The notes under the pieces are model-generated. The model worked only from the letters and a program-made list of their open reading frames with translations. It had not been told where the DNA came from and did not search any database. A stretch of 8,364 nucleotides of DNA. Origin: Fidelibacterota bacterium. Its GTDB lineage: Bacteria > Fidelibacterota > Marinisomatia > Marinisomatales > UBA1611. The DNA lies in contig DQOT01000126.1 in the NCBI GenBank assembly GCA_015658495.1, positions 1 through 8,364 on the forward strand, in the 5' to 3' direction. Every line of letters starts with the position of its first letter. Positions within the stretch are counted from its first letter, which is position 1. Both the position numbers and the translations under genes were made by a program. Below, piece after piece: positions 1 to 6,597 of this stretch.

Positions 1-555
1 GCTTTGGCGGTTCCTGCAGCAGAAGTAAGCCAAGATGCAGTCACCCTCTTGGATTCTGTGTCTCAATTTGATTTCTCCTGGATCAATATGTTCATGGGCT
101 GGATTCCCGGTTCCATCGGAGAGACCAGTACCTTATGGATCATGGTTGGTGCCATATTTCTTACCCTTACCGGCATTACTTCTTGGCGCGTCATGGCCGG
201 TGCAATCATTGGACTTACAGGCATGGCAGCGCTCACAAATTTTATGGCAGGAATGACCGGTTCTTCCAACACAATGTTGACACTTCCGGCTCATTATCAT
301 TTGGTCATGGGTGGATTTGCCTTTGGTGTAGCCTTCATGGCCACGGAGCCGGTGACAGGCGCTCACACAGATAAAGGACGCTGGATCTACGGAATATTTA
401 TTGGTGGACTAACCGTAATTATTCGCTCTATCAATCCTGCTTATCCTGAAGGAGCCATGCTGGCAATCTTGCTCATGAATGCTTTCGCATCGCTTATCGA
501 TTATTTTGTGATTCAGGGAAATATAAAACGACGGATGATTCGCTATGCGCAGTAA
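1..555 (+). CDS. nqrB: Na+-NQR subunit B, C-terminal part (5' truncated by window)
   Basis: NqrB is the large membrane subunit of Na+-NQR. It carries a covalently bound FMN and riboflavin and forms part of the Na+ path and quinone site. The frame is open from base 1, so the gene continues upstream; the TTG at position 4 is not a start. About 184 C-terminal residues are visible of a usual total near 410. The fragment appears to begin just after the family's SGAT FMN-attachment motif, which would lie outside the window. Visible family landmarks are SIGETSTL, HLVMGGFAFG, FMATEPV and NPAYPEGAMLAIL, together with several hydrophobic membrane segments and a basic tail ending [11 protein letters not shown]. 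The Asp in LIDYF (codon 499-501) matches the conserved Asp397 of Vibrio cholerae NqrB, implicated in Na+ uptake. The gene overlaps nqrC by 11 bases. The identification is very secure. Confidence 0.97.
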   Translation, partial: ALAVPAAEVSQDAVTLLDSVSQFDFSWINMFMGWIPGSIGETSTLWIMVGAIFLTLTGITSWRVMAGAIIGLTGMAALTNFMAGMTGSSNTMLTLPAHYHLVMGGFAFGVAFMATEPVTGAHTDKGRWIYGIFIGGLTVIIRSINPAYPEGAMLAILLMNAFASLIDYFVIQGNIKRRMIRYAQ

Positions 556-1255
556 CACTTACACACTGGTATTCACTTCCATTGTGACCATCGTTTTAGG
601 CTTTTTTCTCGCTTTAGCGGCAGATGGTTTGAGAGATCTGCAAGATCTCAATGTGGAAAATGACATGAGGAAAAATATTCTCTTGTCCCTTGGGTTCAAA
701 CCGGGGGCTGAAACACCCTGGACTTCTGAAGATATCCAAAAATTATTCGAAGAGAATATTGAAGCGCTTGTTTTAGATGCTTCCGGCCAGAGAACAGAAA
801 AAGACCCCAAGGAGATTGACACTGAAAAGGACCTTGAATTCTTGCCTATTTATTTGAAAAAAATCGGTGACGAGGTGGGCGGATATGCAATTCCTATTGC
901 CGGGAAAGGATTGTGGTCAACACTTTATGGATATTTTGCAATCGAGCCGGACGGACGAACCGTCATGGGGATCACCTTTTATAAACATGGTGAAACGCCT
1001 GGATTGGGAGGCGAAGTGGACAAAGTCTGGTTTCAGCAAAATTTCATTGGCAAAAGATTTGTAGATGAGAATGATCAATTGCTTGGTATTCATGTTATAA
1101 AAGGGAAGGTTCAATCCGATGATCAAGAAGCCTATCATAAAGTAGATGGTATTTCCGGTGCAACCATGACGGGAAAAGGATTGGAATATTTCCTGAAAGA
1201 CGATCTTGCAAAATATGAACCCTTTTTTAAACAGGTGCGGGGAACACAAAGTTAA
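545..1255 (+). CDS. nqrC: Na+-NQR subunit C, covalent FMN subunit
   Basis: NqrC passes electrons between the iron-sulfur centre of NqrD/NqrE and the FMN of NqrB, using an FMN bound through a phosphoester to a threonine. The 236-residue protein has one N-terminal membrane anchor (about residues 7-26) followed by a periplasmic FMN-binding domain. The attachment motif DGISGAT is at residues 201-207, so Thr207 (codon 1163-1165) is the predicted flavin acceptor. The TPGLGGEV segment at 151-158 is also typical. The length is slightly below the roughly 257 residues of Vibrio NqrC. The ATG at 545 lies inside the end of nqrB, has no strong Shine-Dalgarno sequence, and probably depends on coupling to nqrB translation. 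It gives the expected short cytoplasmic N-terminus before the membrane helix. The stop overlaps the nqrD start by one base (TAATG). Confidence 0.97.
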   Translation: MRSNTYTLVFTSIVTIVLGFFLALAADGLRDLQDLNVENDMRKNILLSLGFKPGAETPWTSEDIQKLFEENIEALVLDASGQRTEKDPKEIDTEKDLEFLPIYLKKIGDEVGGYAIPIAGKGLWSTLYGYFAIEPDGRTVMGITFYKHGETPGLGGEVDKVWFQQNFIGKRFVDENDQLLGIHVIKGKVQSDDQEAYHKVDGISGATMTGKGLEYFLKDDLAKYEPFFKQVRGTQS

Positions 1256-1881
1256 TGGCCTTTCTTGATAAAAAATCCAAACAGGCTTTCACAGATCCGT
1301 TGAGTGCAAATAATCCCATCACTCTGCAAGTGCTGGGAATATGTTCTGCTTTAGCTGTAACTGTGAAAATGGATACAGCTGTGGTTATGACCTTGGCTGT
1401 GGTTGCTGTATTGTCTATATCCAATATGTTGATTGCTTTACTTCGTAATCTGATCCCGGGAAAAGTTCGGATCATTGTTCAACTTTCTGTCATTGCCTCT
1501 CTCGTAATTATAACCGATCAAATTCTTAAAGCATACATGTATGATATCAGTAAACAACTTTCCGTTTTTGTGGGATTGATCATTACCAATTGTATTGTCA
1601 TGGGGCGGGCAGAAGCATTTGCCATGCAGAATTCTCCCGGAAAATCTTTTTTAGATGGATTAGGAAATGCACTCGGTTACGGCGGTATTTTGATTGTTGT
1701 TTCCTTTTTCAGGGAAATACTGGGCAGTGGAACAATTTACGGGTTTCAAATCATTCCGGATTCTGCCTATACAGCCGGATATGAGAATATGGGACTCATG
1801 GTGCTGTCACCGGGGGCATTCATAATTTTAGGATTAATTGTCTGGGTCCACCGGATATCAGCGGACATCGAAGAGGAATAG
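1255..1881 (+). CDS. nqrD: Na+-NQR subunit D, integral membrane subunit
   Basis: NqrD and NqrE form a pseudo-symmetric membrane pair that holds an iron-sulfur centre inside the membrane and carries electrons across it. The protein has 208 residues, the usual length, and multiple hydrophobic segments consistent with six helices. Cys30 and Cys113 (in LGICSALAV and [13 protein letters not shown]) match the two ligand cysteines of Vibrio NqrD (Cys29 and Cys112). Asp134 in SFLDGLGN matches the conserved acidic residue linked to Na+ uptake (Asp133 in V. cholerae), and Asp88 in TDQILKAY is another conserved membrane acid. NqrD is homologous to RnfE, but the NqrF gene downstream assigns this operon to Nqr. 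The start at 1255 overlaps the nqrC stop by one base. Confidence 0.97.
   Translation: MAFLDKKSKQAFTDPLSANNPITLQVLGICSALAVTVKMDTAVVMTLAVVAVLSISNMLIALLRNLIPGKVRIIVQLSVIASLVIITDQILKAYMYDISKQLSVFVGLIITNCIVMGRAEAFAMQNSPGKSFLDGLGNALGYGGILIVVSFFREILGSGTIYGFQIIPDSAYTAGYENMGLMVLSPGAFIILGLIVWVHRISADIEEE
1871..1877 (+). promoter_or_regulatory. Shine-Dalgarno of nqrE
   Basis: The purine-rich run AAGAGGA ends seven bases before the nqrE ATG, inside the last codons of nqrD. It supports 1884 as the start and suggests that NqrE translation can initiate on its own, unlike nqrC and nqrD, whose starts have no good match. Confidence 0.6.
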
Positions 1882-1883
1882 CT

Positions 1884-2495
1884 ATGGTTGAGCATTATAT
1901 CAGTCTAGCCACCAAGGCCATGTTCGTTGAGAACATCCTGTTAGCCTATTTTCTTGGCATGTGTTCATTCCTGGCGATCTCCAAGAAGATTGATACATCC
2001 ATTGGTCTCGGTTTCGCCGTGGTATTTGTATTGACCATAACAGCGCCAGCCAACTGGGCCATCCACAATTATTTCCTCCAAGACGGCGCCTTTGCATGGG
2101 CCGGTTTCCCCGATGTGGATTTGAGCTTCCTGAATTTTATTGTATTTATTGCCGTCATCGCTGCCATGGTTCAATTGGTGGAAATGATCCTCGATAAATT
2201 CTCGCCAACATTATATTACAATCTTGGCATTTTCCTGCCCCTGATCGCGGTGAATTGTTCAATCCTGGGCGGCTCACTTTTCCTGGTTGAAAGAGAATAT
2301 ACGCTTTTGGAATCAACCGTGTTTGGTTTCGGGTCTGGCATGGGCTGGTTTCTCGCTATTGTATCCATGGCTTCCATTCGTCATCGCTTGCGGTATTCCA
2401 ATGTGCCGGCCAAACTTCGTGGATTGGGAATCACCATGCTTCTAACCGGGCTTTTGTCCATGGCATTCATGGCTTTTTCCGGAATTGATCTCTAA
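1884..2495 (+). CDS. nqrE: Na+-NQR subunit E, integral membrane subunit
   Basis: NqrE is the partner of NqrD around the intramembrane iron-sulfur centre. The 203-residue protein is highly hydrophobic with about six predicted membrane segments. Cys27 (LGMCSFLA) and Cys125 (AVNCSILGG) correspond to the ligand cysteines of Vibrio NqrE (Cys26 and Cys120). Glu100 in QLVEMILDKF corresponds to the conserved Glu95 implicated in Na+ uptake. NENILLAYFLG-like and NLGIFLPLIAVNC segments are typical of the NqrE/RnfA family. The start at 1884 lies two bases after the nqrD stop and has the clearest Shine-Dalgarno of the Nqr genes, AGAGGA, about 7 bases upstream. The stop overlaps the nqrF start by one base. 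Confidence 0.97.
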   Translation: MVEHYISLATKAMFVENILLAYFLGMCSFLAISKKIDTSIGLGFAVVFVLTITAPANWAIHNYFLQDGAFAWAGFPDVDLSFLNFIVFIAVIAAMVQLVEMILDKFSPTLYYNLGIFLPLIAVNCSILGGSLFLVEREYTLLESTVFGFGSGMGWFLAIVSMASIRHRLRYSNVPAKLRGLGITMLLTGLLSMAFMAFSGIDL

Positions 2496-3724
2496 TGGAA
2501 TTGAATCTTTTAAGCATTGCAGTCTTCACCGGTGTGATCCTCGTTTTGGTTCTCATCCTTAATTTTGCAGAAAGTAAACTCCTGCCCCAGGGTGAAATGA
2601 CAATCACTGTAAATGAGGATGAGGATAAAAAATTTAAGATTCGTCCCGGCGGGACACTATTAGCTGCGTTAGCGAAGCAAACAATTTATCTCCCATCAGC
2701 CTGCGGTGGCGGTGGTACCTGTGCCATGTGCAAATGCCAGGTTTTGGAAGGTGGTGGCGGGATACTTCCTACTGAAACGGGTCAAATCAGCCGCAGCGAA
2801 GCCAAGGAAAATTGGCGTCTTGCTTGCCAGGTGAAAGTGAAGGAAGATATGAATATCCATGTTCCCGATGAGATCTTCAGTATCAAAAAAAGGGAATGCA
2901 CTGTCAAGTCCAATGAGAATGTGGCTACTTTTATTAAAGAATTGGTACTGGATTTACCGGCAGGGGAGATCCTTGATTTCAAGGCCGGGGGATACATCCA
3001 GATCGATATTCCAGAATACAAGAATTTATTATTTAAAGATTTTGACGTCGAGAATGAATATCATCCGGATTGGGATAAATATAATGTGTGGGGATTGGTT
3101 GCCAATAATGATGAACCCATTTTCCGTGCCTTTTCCATTGCGAACCATCCAGCGGAAGGGAACCGGGTGATGCTGAATGTCCGCATTGCTACACCCCCGC
3201 CACCCTTATGGAATGAAGTCCCTCCGGGTTTGGCATCCTCCTATATTTTTAATTTGAAACCGGGAGACAATGTTACCATTTCCGGCCCTTATGGTGAATT
3301 TTTTATCAAGAATACAGATCGGGAAATGGTTTACATCGGTGGTGGCGCCGGGATGGCGCCCATGCGGTCTCATTTATTTCATTTATTCCAAACACTGAAA
3401 ACAGGACGGAAAGTTTCATTCTGGTATGGCGCCCGTTCCGTTCGTGAAATGTTCTATGATGACCAATTTAAACAGATTACCCAACAATTCCCCAATTTCA
3501 ATTATACGGTAGCGTTATCTGAACCAATGGAAGAAGATAATTGGACGGGACCCACTGGATTTATTCACCAGGTTTTGCATGACCAATATCTGGAGAACCA
3601 CGAAGATCCAACAGAAGTGGAATATTACATGTGCGGTCCGCCACTCATGATTAATGCCTGTGACGGTATGTTGGAAAGTCTCGGTGTCGATCCTGAAATG
3701 ATTGCATATGATAGTTTTGGGTAA
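2495..3724 (+). CDS. nqrF: Na+-NQR subunit F, NADH dehydrogenase and ferredoxin subunit
   Basis: NqrF is the electron entry point. It oxidises NADH on the cytoplasmic side through FAD and passes electrons to a [2Fe-2S] cluster. The 409-residue protein (Vibrio NqrF is about 408) has an N-terminal membrane helix (about residues 5-24), a plant-type ferredoxin domain (about 35-128) and a ferredoxin-NADP reductase-like domain (about 130-409). The cluster ligands Cys70, Cys76, Cys79 and Cys111 fall at the same positions as in Vibrio. The FAD motif RAFSIAN is at 211-217, the nucleotide-binding loop GGGAGMAP at 282-289 and the CGPPLM motif at 380-385. The chain ends in an aromatic residue near the C-terminus (YDSFG). 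This domain set separates Nqr from the related Rnf complex, which lacks NqrF. It is the last gene of the operon and is followed by a terminator. Confidence 0.98.
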   Translation: MELNLLSIAVFTGVILVLVLILNFAESKLLPQGEMTITVNEDEDKKFKIRPGGTLLAALAKQTIYLPSACGGGGTCAMCKCQVLEGGGGILPTETGQISRSEAKENWRLACQVKVKEDMNIHVPDEIFSIKKRECTVKSNENVATFIKELVLDLPAGEILDFKAGGYIQIDIPEYKNLLFKDFDVENEYHPDWDKYNVWGLVANNDEPIFRAFSIANHPAEGNRVMLNVRIATPPPPLWNEVPPGLASSYIFNLKPGDNVTISGPYGEFFIKNTDREMVYIGGGAGMAPMRSHLFHLFQTLKTGRKVSFWYGARSVREMFYDDQFKQITQQFPNFNYTVALSEPMEEDNWTGPTGFIHQVLHDQYLENHEDPTEVEYYMCGPPLMINACDGMLESLGVDPEMIAYDSFG

Positions 3725-3747
3725 ATAAATCCCCATATTAAATTGAG

Positions 3748-3783
3748 AAAAAGCCCTCCGCCAATTAGTGAAGGGCTTTTTTT
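3748..3783 (+). terminator. Intrinsic (rho-independent) terminator of the nqr operon
   Basis: A perfect 10-bp stem is formed by AAAAAGCCCT (3748-3757) and AGGGCTTTTT (3772-3781), with a 14-base loop and a T-run from 3777 to 3783. It begins 24 bases after the nqrF stop, where an operon end is expected. The A-run on the 5' arm gives it a T-run on the other strand as well, so it could in principle work in both directions, but no converging gene is seen. Confidence 0.9.
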
Positions 3784-3791
3784 ATTCTGAA

Positions 3792-3827
3792 AATGAACAG
3801 GACCCGTGCTGGCAATCTTTAATGAAC
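3792..3827 (+). repeat. Short direct repeat AATGAAC
   Basis: AATGAAC occurs at 3792-3798 and again at 3821-3827, 29 bases apart. The first copy is followed by AGGACCC and the second directly by GTGGGTC. In AT-rich DNA a 7-base repeat can arise by chance, so function is uncertain. Confidence 0.3.
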
Positions 3828-3845
3828 GTGGGTCAATTTACCCAC
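3828..3845. promoter_or_regulatory. Candidate operator or hairpin upstream of nuoA
   Basis: This is a perfect inverted repeat with 6-base arms, GTGGGT (3828-3833) and ACCCAC (3840-3845), around a 6-base spacer CAATTT. It lies about 92 bases before the nuoA ATG. The 18-bp dyad has the size of a binding site for a dimeric regulator. It has no following T-run, so it does not look like a terminator. The left arm could also pair with GACCC at 3801-3805, giving an alternative hairpin. The regulator, if any, is unknown. Confidence 0.4.
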
Positions 3846-3901
3846 CCAATTTCACTGCAGCGATTTATTTTAAAAGAAAAGAAAAATTGAGTGCTATTTA
3901 T

Positions 3902-3930
3902 TTGTTAATGTTCTTTATTCCTACTTAAAT
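3902..3930 (+). promoter_or_regulatory. Possible sigma-70-type promoter for the nuo operon
   Basis: TTGTTA (3902-3907) and TTAAAT (3925-3930) lie 17 bases apart, resembling -35 and -10 boxes. Transcription would start at about 3937-3938, at or next to the nuoA ATG, making the mRNA almost leaderless. The boxes are imperfect and lie in AT-rich DNA, and the promoter consensus of this organism is unknown, so this is only a candidate. Confidence 0.25.
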
Positions 3931-3937
3931 TTTTATC

Positions 3938-4303
3938 ATGATTGAAAATTATTTGCCTATCTTCATTGTCTTTATTGTTGCAGCGGGCTTTACATTCGTA
4001 AGTCTTATTATGACGCATCTTATAGGTCCGCGGATTTATAATCCGGTAAAAATGATGCCCTATGAGTCCGGTGTGGATCCGGTTGGCGAAACGAGAGTTC
4101 GATTTTCAATCCGTTTTTTTATGATTGCTCTGCTCTTTATTATTTTTGATATTGAGATTATTTTTCTCTATCCCTGGGCGGTCGTGTTTGAAGATTTTCT
4201 TGCAGCCGGCCCCTTCATCTTTTTTGAGATGGTTGTTTTTCTGGCCATCCTTGTCTTTGGTTTTGTTTATGTTTGGCGAAACGGAGCCCTGGAATGGGAA
4301 TAA
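3938..4303 (+). CDS. nuoA: NADH-quinone oxidoreductase (complex I) subunit A
   Basis: NuoA (ND3 homologue) is a small membrane subunit of complex I at the junction of the membrane and peripheral arms, close to the quinone cavity. The protein has 121 residues, the usual size, with three membrane helices at about 5-29, 58-80 and 92-113. The conserved loop between helices 1 and 2 reads KMMPYESGVDPVG (38-50), and the second helix carries the family's acidic motif FDIEIIFLYPWA (70-81). The ATG at 3938 gives a normal N-terminus. No Shine-Dalgarno is visible before it (upstream CTTAAATTTTTATC), which is notable for the first gene of an operon. The gene opens the nuo cluster; an 87-base gap follows before nuoB. 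Confidence 0.96.
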   Translation: MIENYLPIFIVFIVAAGFTFVSLIMTHLIGPRIYNPVKMMPYESGVDPVGETRVRFSIRFFMIALLFIIFDIEIIFLYPWAVVFEDFLAAGPFIFFEMVVFLAILVFGFVYVWRNGALEWE

Positions 4304-4325
4304 GTACAACCAGGGATAGAAAAAA

Positions 4326-4394
4326 ATGTCCATTGATAATGAAGATGAATTATCCTGTCTAAAAAATCTTAATCAACCTCAGGTATTTCTATGA
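4326..4394 (+). CDS. Possible 22-codon leader ORF between nuoA and nuoB
   Basis: An ATG at 4326 opens a 22-codon frame whose TGA (4392-4394) overlaps the nuoB ATG (4391-4393) as ATGA, the same coupling arrangement used at the nuoC/D, D/E and E/F junctions. A Shine-Dalgarno-like CAGGGA lies about 9 bases upstream (4311-4316), whereas nuoB itself has only a weak AGG. The peptide begins [10 protein letters not shown] and has no recognisable domain. It could be a translated leader that feeds ribosomes to nuoB, or a chance frame in a gap of 87 bases. I know of no family it belongs to. Confidence 0.3.
   Translation: MSIDNEDELSCLKNLNQPQVFL
4335..4354. repeat. Small inverted repeat in the nuoA-nuoB gap
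   Basis: GATAAT (4335-4340) and ATTATC (4349-4354) form perfect 6-base arms around an 8-base spacer. The stem would be AT-rich and weak. It lies inside the possible leader ORF. Nearby TATCCTG (4351-4357) could instead pair with CAGGGATA (4311-4318), which overlaps the leader's Shine-Dalgarno-like sequence. Both pairings may be chance. Confidence 0.25.
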
Positions 4395-4882
4395 ATAGCG
4401 ATGATGTTAAATCAAATGTGTTAACTACAACACTGGAAAGTGCCGTGAATTGGGGTCGGAAAAACTCACTTTGGCCCATGCCCTTTGGTACGGCTTGCTG
4501 CGGAATAGAGTTTATGGCTGTTTTGGCTGCCCGCACCGACATATCCCGCTTTGGCGCTGAAGCGATCCGGTTTTCACCGCGGCAGTCCGATCTTCTCATT
4601 GTTGCCGGTCGGATATCTATCAAAATGATGCCGGTCCTGATTCGCATCTACGAACAAATGCCGGAACCGAAATGGGTTATCTCCATGGGTGCCTGCGCTT
4701 CCACCGGTGGTGTATTTGATACCTATAGCGTGATCCAGGGTGTGGATCAATTTATTCCCGTGGATGTTTATGTCCCGGGATGTCCTCCGCGTCCGGAAGG
4801 TGTCATTGAAGGATTTATGAAACTCCAGGATTTGGTGGGCAAGGAAAAATTCTCTGACTACTCCCTTCCATCATCCAAATAA
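4391..4882 (+). CDS. nuoB: NADH-quinone oxidoreductase (complex I) subunit B
   Basis: NuoB (PSST homologue) holds the [4Fe-4S] cluster N2, the last cluster before quinone, in the connecting part of complex I. The 163-residue protein shows the four expected ligands: the tandem Cys36-Cys37 in [10 protein letters not shown], Cys102 in [10 protein letters not shown] and Cys131 in VPGCPPRPE. Other family segments are [14 protein letters not shown] (20-33) and [14 protein letters not shown] (60-73). The reading frame has a stop 21 bases upstream of the ATG at 4391, so this start or a later one is required; the residues before NWGRK fit the family's usual short N-terminus. The stop directly abuts the nuoC ATG with no gap. 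The cluster set is complete and the protein looks functional. Confidence 0.97.
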   Translation: MNSDDVKSNVLTTTLESAVNWGRKNSLWPMPFGTACCGIEFMAVLAARTDISRFGAEAIRFSPRQSDLLIVAGRISIKMMPVLIRIYEQMPEPKWVISMGACASTGGVFDTYSVIQGVDQFIPVDVYVPGCPPRPEGVIEGFMKLQDLVGKEKFSDYSLPSSK

Positions 4883-5398
4883 ATGCCTCTTGCAACGCCA
4901 CATTCCAAAATAAAAGAAAGATTTCCCGACGCTATTTTGGAGGTGACAGAATTTGCCGGTGAGCTTATCTTACATGTAAAAGGCCAACATAACTTGGCGG
5001 TCCTGACTAGATTGAAAGCTGATGGTTACAATTTCCTGGCAGATCTCACCGCAATTGATAATCTAACCCTGGGCGGATACGAACGCTTTGCCGTGGTCTA
5101 CCATTTATTATGCCACAAGACGGCGGAAAGGCTGACCGTAAAAGCCTATGTTCCTGAAGAAGAGCCATCCCTGCCATCTGTGGAATCCTTATGGAAAACA
5201 GCAGACTGGCAGGAAAGGGAGGTCTTTGATTTATACGGCATAAAATTTGAAGGACATCCCAATTTGATCCGGATCATGAATCCCGATGACTATGAGGGCT
5301 ATCCCTTAAGAAAGGACTATCCTCGTTTGGGACGCAAAGAAAGAAGCGATTTTCCCGTGATTAAGCGGTCTTTCAAAAAGGAGAAACGGACAGAATGA
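4883..5398 (+). CDS. nuoC: NADH-quinone oxidoreductase (complex I) subunit C
   Basis: NuoC (30-kDa subunit) is a structural protein of the connecting domain that packs against NuoD; it carries no cofactor. The protein has 171 residues. The family signature starts at EREVFDLYGIKFEGHP (111-126) and continues to NLIRIMNPDDYEGYPLRKDYP, ending at about residue 147. The N-terminal half matches the usual alpha/beta domain (for example FLADLTAIDN at 51-60). A basic tail (KRSFKKEKR, 161-169) follows. The ATG at 4883 directly follows the nuoB stop and has no evident Shine-Dalgarno, so it is probably coupled to nuoB. It overlaps nuoD by four bases (ATGA). It is a separate gene rather than the NuoCD fusion found in E. 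coli. Confidence 0.96.
   Translation: MPLATPHSKIKERFPDAILEVTEFAGELILHVKGQHNLAVLTRLKADGYNFLADLTAIDNLTLGGYERFAVVYHLLCHKTAERLTVKAYVPEEEPSLPSVESLWKTADWQEREVFDLYGIKFEGHPNLIRIMNPDDYEGYPLRKDYPRLGRKERSDFPVIKRSFKKEKRTE
5378..5383 (+). promoter_or_regulatory. Shine-Dalgarno of nuoD
   Basis: AAGGAG lies within the 3' end of nuoC, 11 bases before the nuoD ATG at 5395. It supports that start over the next in-frame ATG at 5434, which would cut close to the conserved GPQHPSTHG motif. Confidence 0.6.
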
Positions 5399-6597
5399 CC
5401 CGAGTGACGGAAAAGCCACTTGAAACGGATAAAATGGTTCTCAATTTTGGGCCCCAACATCCATCGACCCATGGAACCCTGCGGATAATCATGGAGTTGG
5501 ATGGTGAAACGGTGACCAAAGCAACACCGGAAATCGGTTATCTCCATTCCGGATTTGAAAAGCTGGGTGAAGACCTGGATTTCAACCAGTATATTACCAT
5601 CACAGACCGCATGAACTATTTGTCACCGCTTTGTAACAATGTGGCTTATGCCTTGGCAGCTGAAAAATTAATGGGCATAGAAGTCTCCAAACGCACGGAA
5701 TATATCCGCGTTTTAATGTGTGAATTGAGCCGCATCGCTGACCATCTTTTGAATGTGGGTATGCTGTCCGTGGATTTGGGCGCCATGACTGCCTTCCTTT
5801 ACGGCTTCAGGATGCGGGAGGATATATACGATCTTTTTGAAATGGCCACCGGAACCCGCCTGACCACCAGTTACACTCTTGTGGGTGGATTGATGAGAGA
5901 TATCCCGGAGGGGTATGATGCAGCCGTTTTAAAGGTGCTTGAGGAAGTAGAAGCAGGATCCAATGATATCGAAACCTTATTGAATAAGAACCGCATCTGG
6001 CATGATCGTACTAAAAAAATTGGTATCATCTCCAAGGAAGATGCAATATCATACGGTATCTCCGGCCCCATGGCTAGGGCATCAGGAATCGAATGGGACA
6101 TCAGGGTAAACGAACCCTATTCCAGCTATGAAGAGTTTGATTTTGATGTAGCTATTGCCTTGAATGGTGATGTGTTTGACCGCTACCTGGTGCGGATGGA
6201 GGAGGTCCGCCAAAGTATAAAAATATGTCGGCAGGCCTTGGAGAAAATGCCTGCCGGTGATGTGATTGTAGATCCGGGCCTGGGCTACAGCCTGCCGCCC
6301 AAGGATGAAGTATATAACTCTATCGAAGGCCTGATCTATCATTTTGAGGTCACCATGCCCAACCGGGGCATGACACCGCCCGTGGGTGAAGCTTATGTTC
6401 CTACTGAATCTCCCAATGGTGAACTGGGTTTTTATATTGTGAGTGATGGCAAGCGAACGCCCTATCGTGTCCGCACCCGGCCGCCTTCCTTTATGAATTA
6501 TTCCATTTTTTCGAAACTCATTGAGGGACATATGCTGTCAGATGCACCGGCCATCATTGGCAGTATAAATGTCATCGCAGGAGAATTAGACCGATGA
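5395..6597 (+). CDS. nuoD: NADH-quinone oxidoreductase (complex I) subunit D
   Basis: NuoD (49-kDa subunit) forms most of the quinone-binding cavity with NuoB. It descends from the large subunit of [NiFe] hydrogenases but has lost the metal site. The 400-residue length is normal. The signature NFGPQHPSTHGTLR is at 17-30; His26 and Tyr75 (in DRMNY) are spaced as His38 and Tyr87 of Thermus Nqo4, which bind the quinone head group. Further family blocks are GYLHSGFEKLGE (48-59), CELSRIADHLL (109-119), SGPMARASG (223-231), GEAYVPTESPNGELGFY (331-347) and RTRPPSF (360-366). The C-terminus reads GSINVIAGELDR; the Asn at 392 stands where I recall Asp in relatives. It overlaps nuoC and nuoE by four bases each, both as ATGA. 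Confidence 0.98.
   Translation: MTRVTEKPLETDKMVLNFGPQHPSTHGTLRIIMELDGETVTKATPEIGYLHSGFEKLGEDLDFNQYITITDRMNYLSPLCNNVAYALAAEKLMGIEVSKRTEYIRVLMCELSRIADHLLNVGMLSVDLGAMTAFLYGFRMREDIYDLFEMATGTRLTTSYTLVGGLMRDIPEGYDAAVLKVLEEVEAGSNDIETLLNKNRIWHDRTKKIGIISKEDAISYGISGPMARASGIEWDIRVNEPYSSYEEFDFDVAIALNGDVFDRYLVRMEEVRQSIKICRQALEKMPAGDVIVDPGLGYSLPPKDEVYNSIEGLIYHFEVTMPNRGMTPPVGEAYVPTESPNGELGFYIVSDGKRTPYRVRTRPPSFMNYSIFSKLIEGHMLSDAPAIIGSINVIAGELDR
6579..6583 (+). promoter_or_regulatory. Shine-Dalgarno of nuoE
   Basis: AGGAG lies in the last codons of nuoD, 10 bases before the nuoE ATG at 6594, and supports that start. Confidence 0.6.

Larger units (their letters stand above)
3725..3937. other. Intergenic region between the nqr and nuo operons
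   Basis: These 213 bases separate the two operons. I see no ORF or RNA gene. In order, they contain the nqr terminator, two copies of AATGAAC, the inverted repeat GTGGGT-N6-ACCCAC, a purine-rich stretch around 3872-3887, and an AT-rich segment leading into nuoA. The promoter of the nuo operon is expected here because of the terminator upstream. Confidence 0.8.

Noticed and set aside
4..6. TTG as the start of the first gene
   Set aside because: The frame is open to the first base and the encoded sequence matches only the C-terminal part of NqrB, so the true start lies upstream of the window.
917..1249. 110-residue open frame on the minus strand inside nqrC
   Set aside because: It is antisense to the conserved FMN domain of NqrC with no supporting features.
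1..3724. The cluster as an Rnf complex instead of Na+-NQR
   Set aside because: NqrD/NqrE and NqrB/NqrC resemble RnfE/RnfA and RnfD/RnfG, but the last gene is an NqrF with ferredoxin, FAD and NADH domains, and the order B-C-D-E-F is that of nqr. No RnfB or RnfC is present.
3828..3845. The GTGGGT/ACCCAC hairpin as a second terminator
   Set aside because: It is not followed by a T-run (CCAATTTCACTG follows), and a convincing terminator already exists at 3748-3783.
6082..6531. 149-residue open frame on the minus strand inside nuoD
   Set aside because: It lies wholly antisense to strongly conserved NuoD sequence, has no recognisable domain, and no upstream signal; it is a shadow of nuoD.
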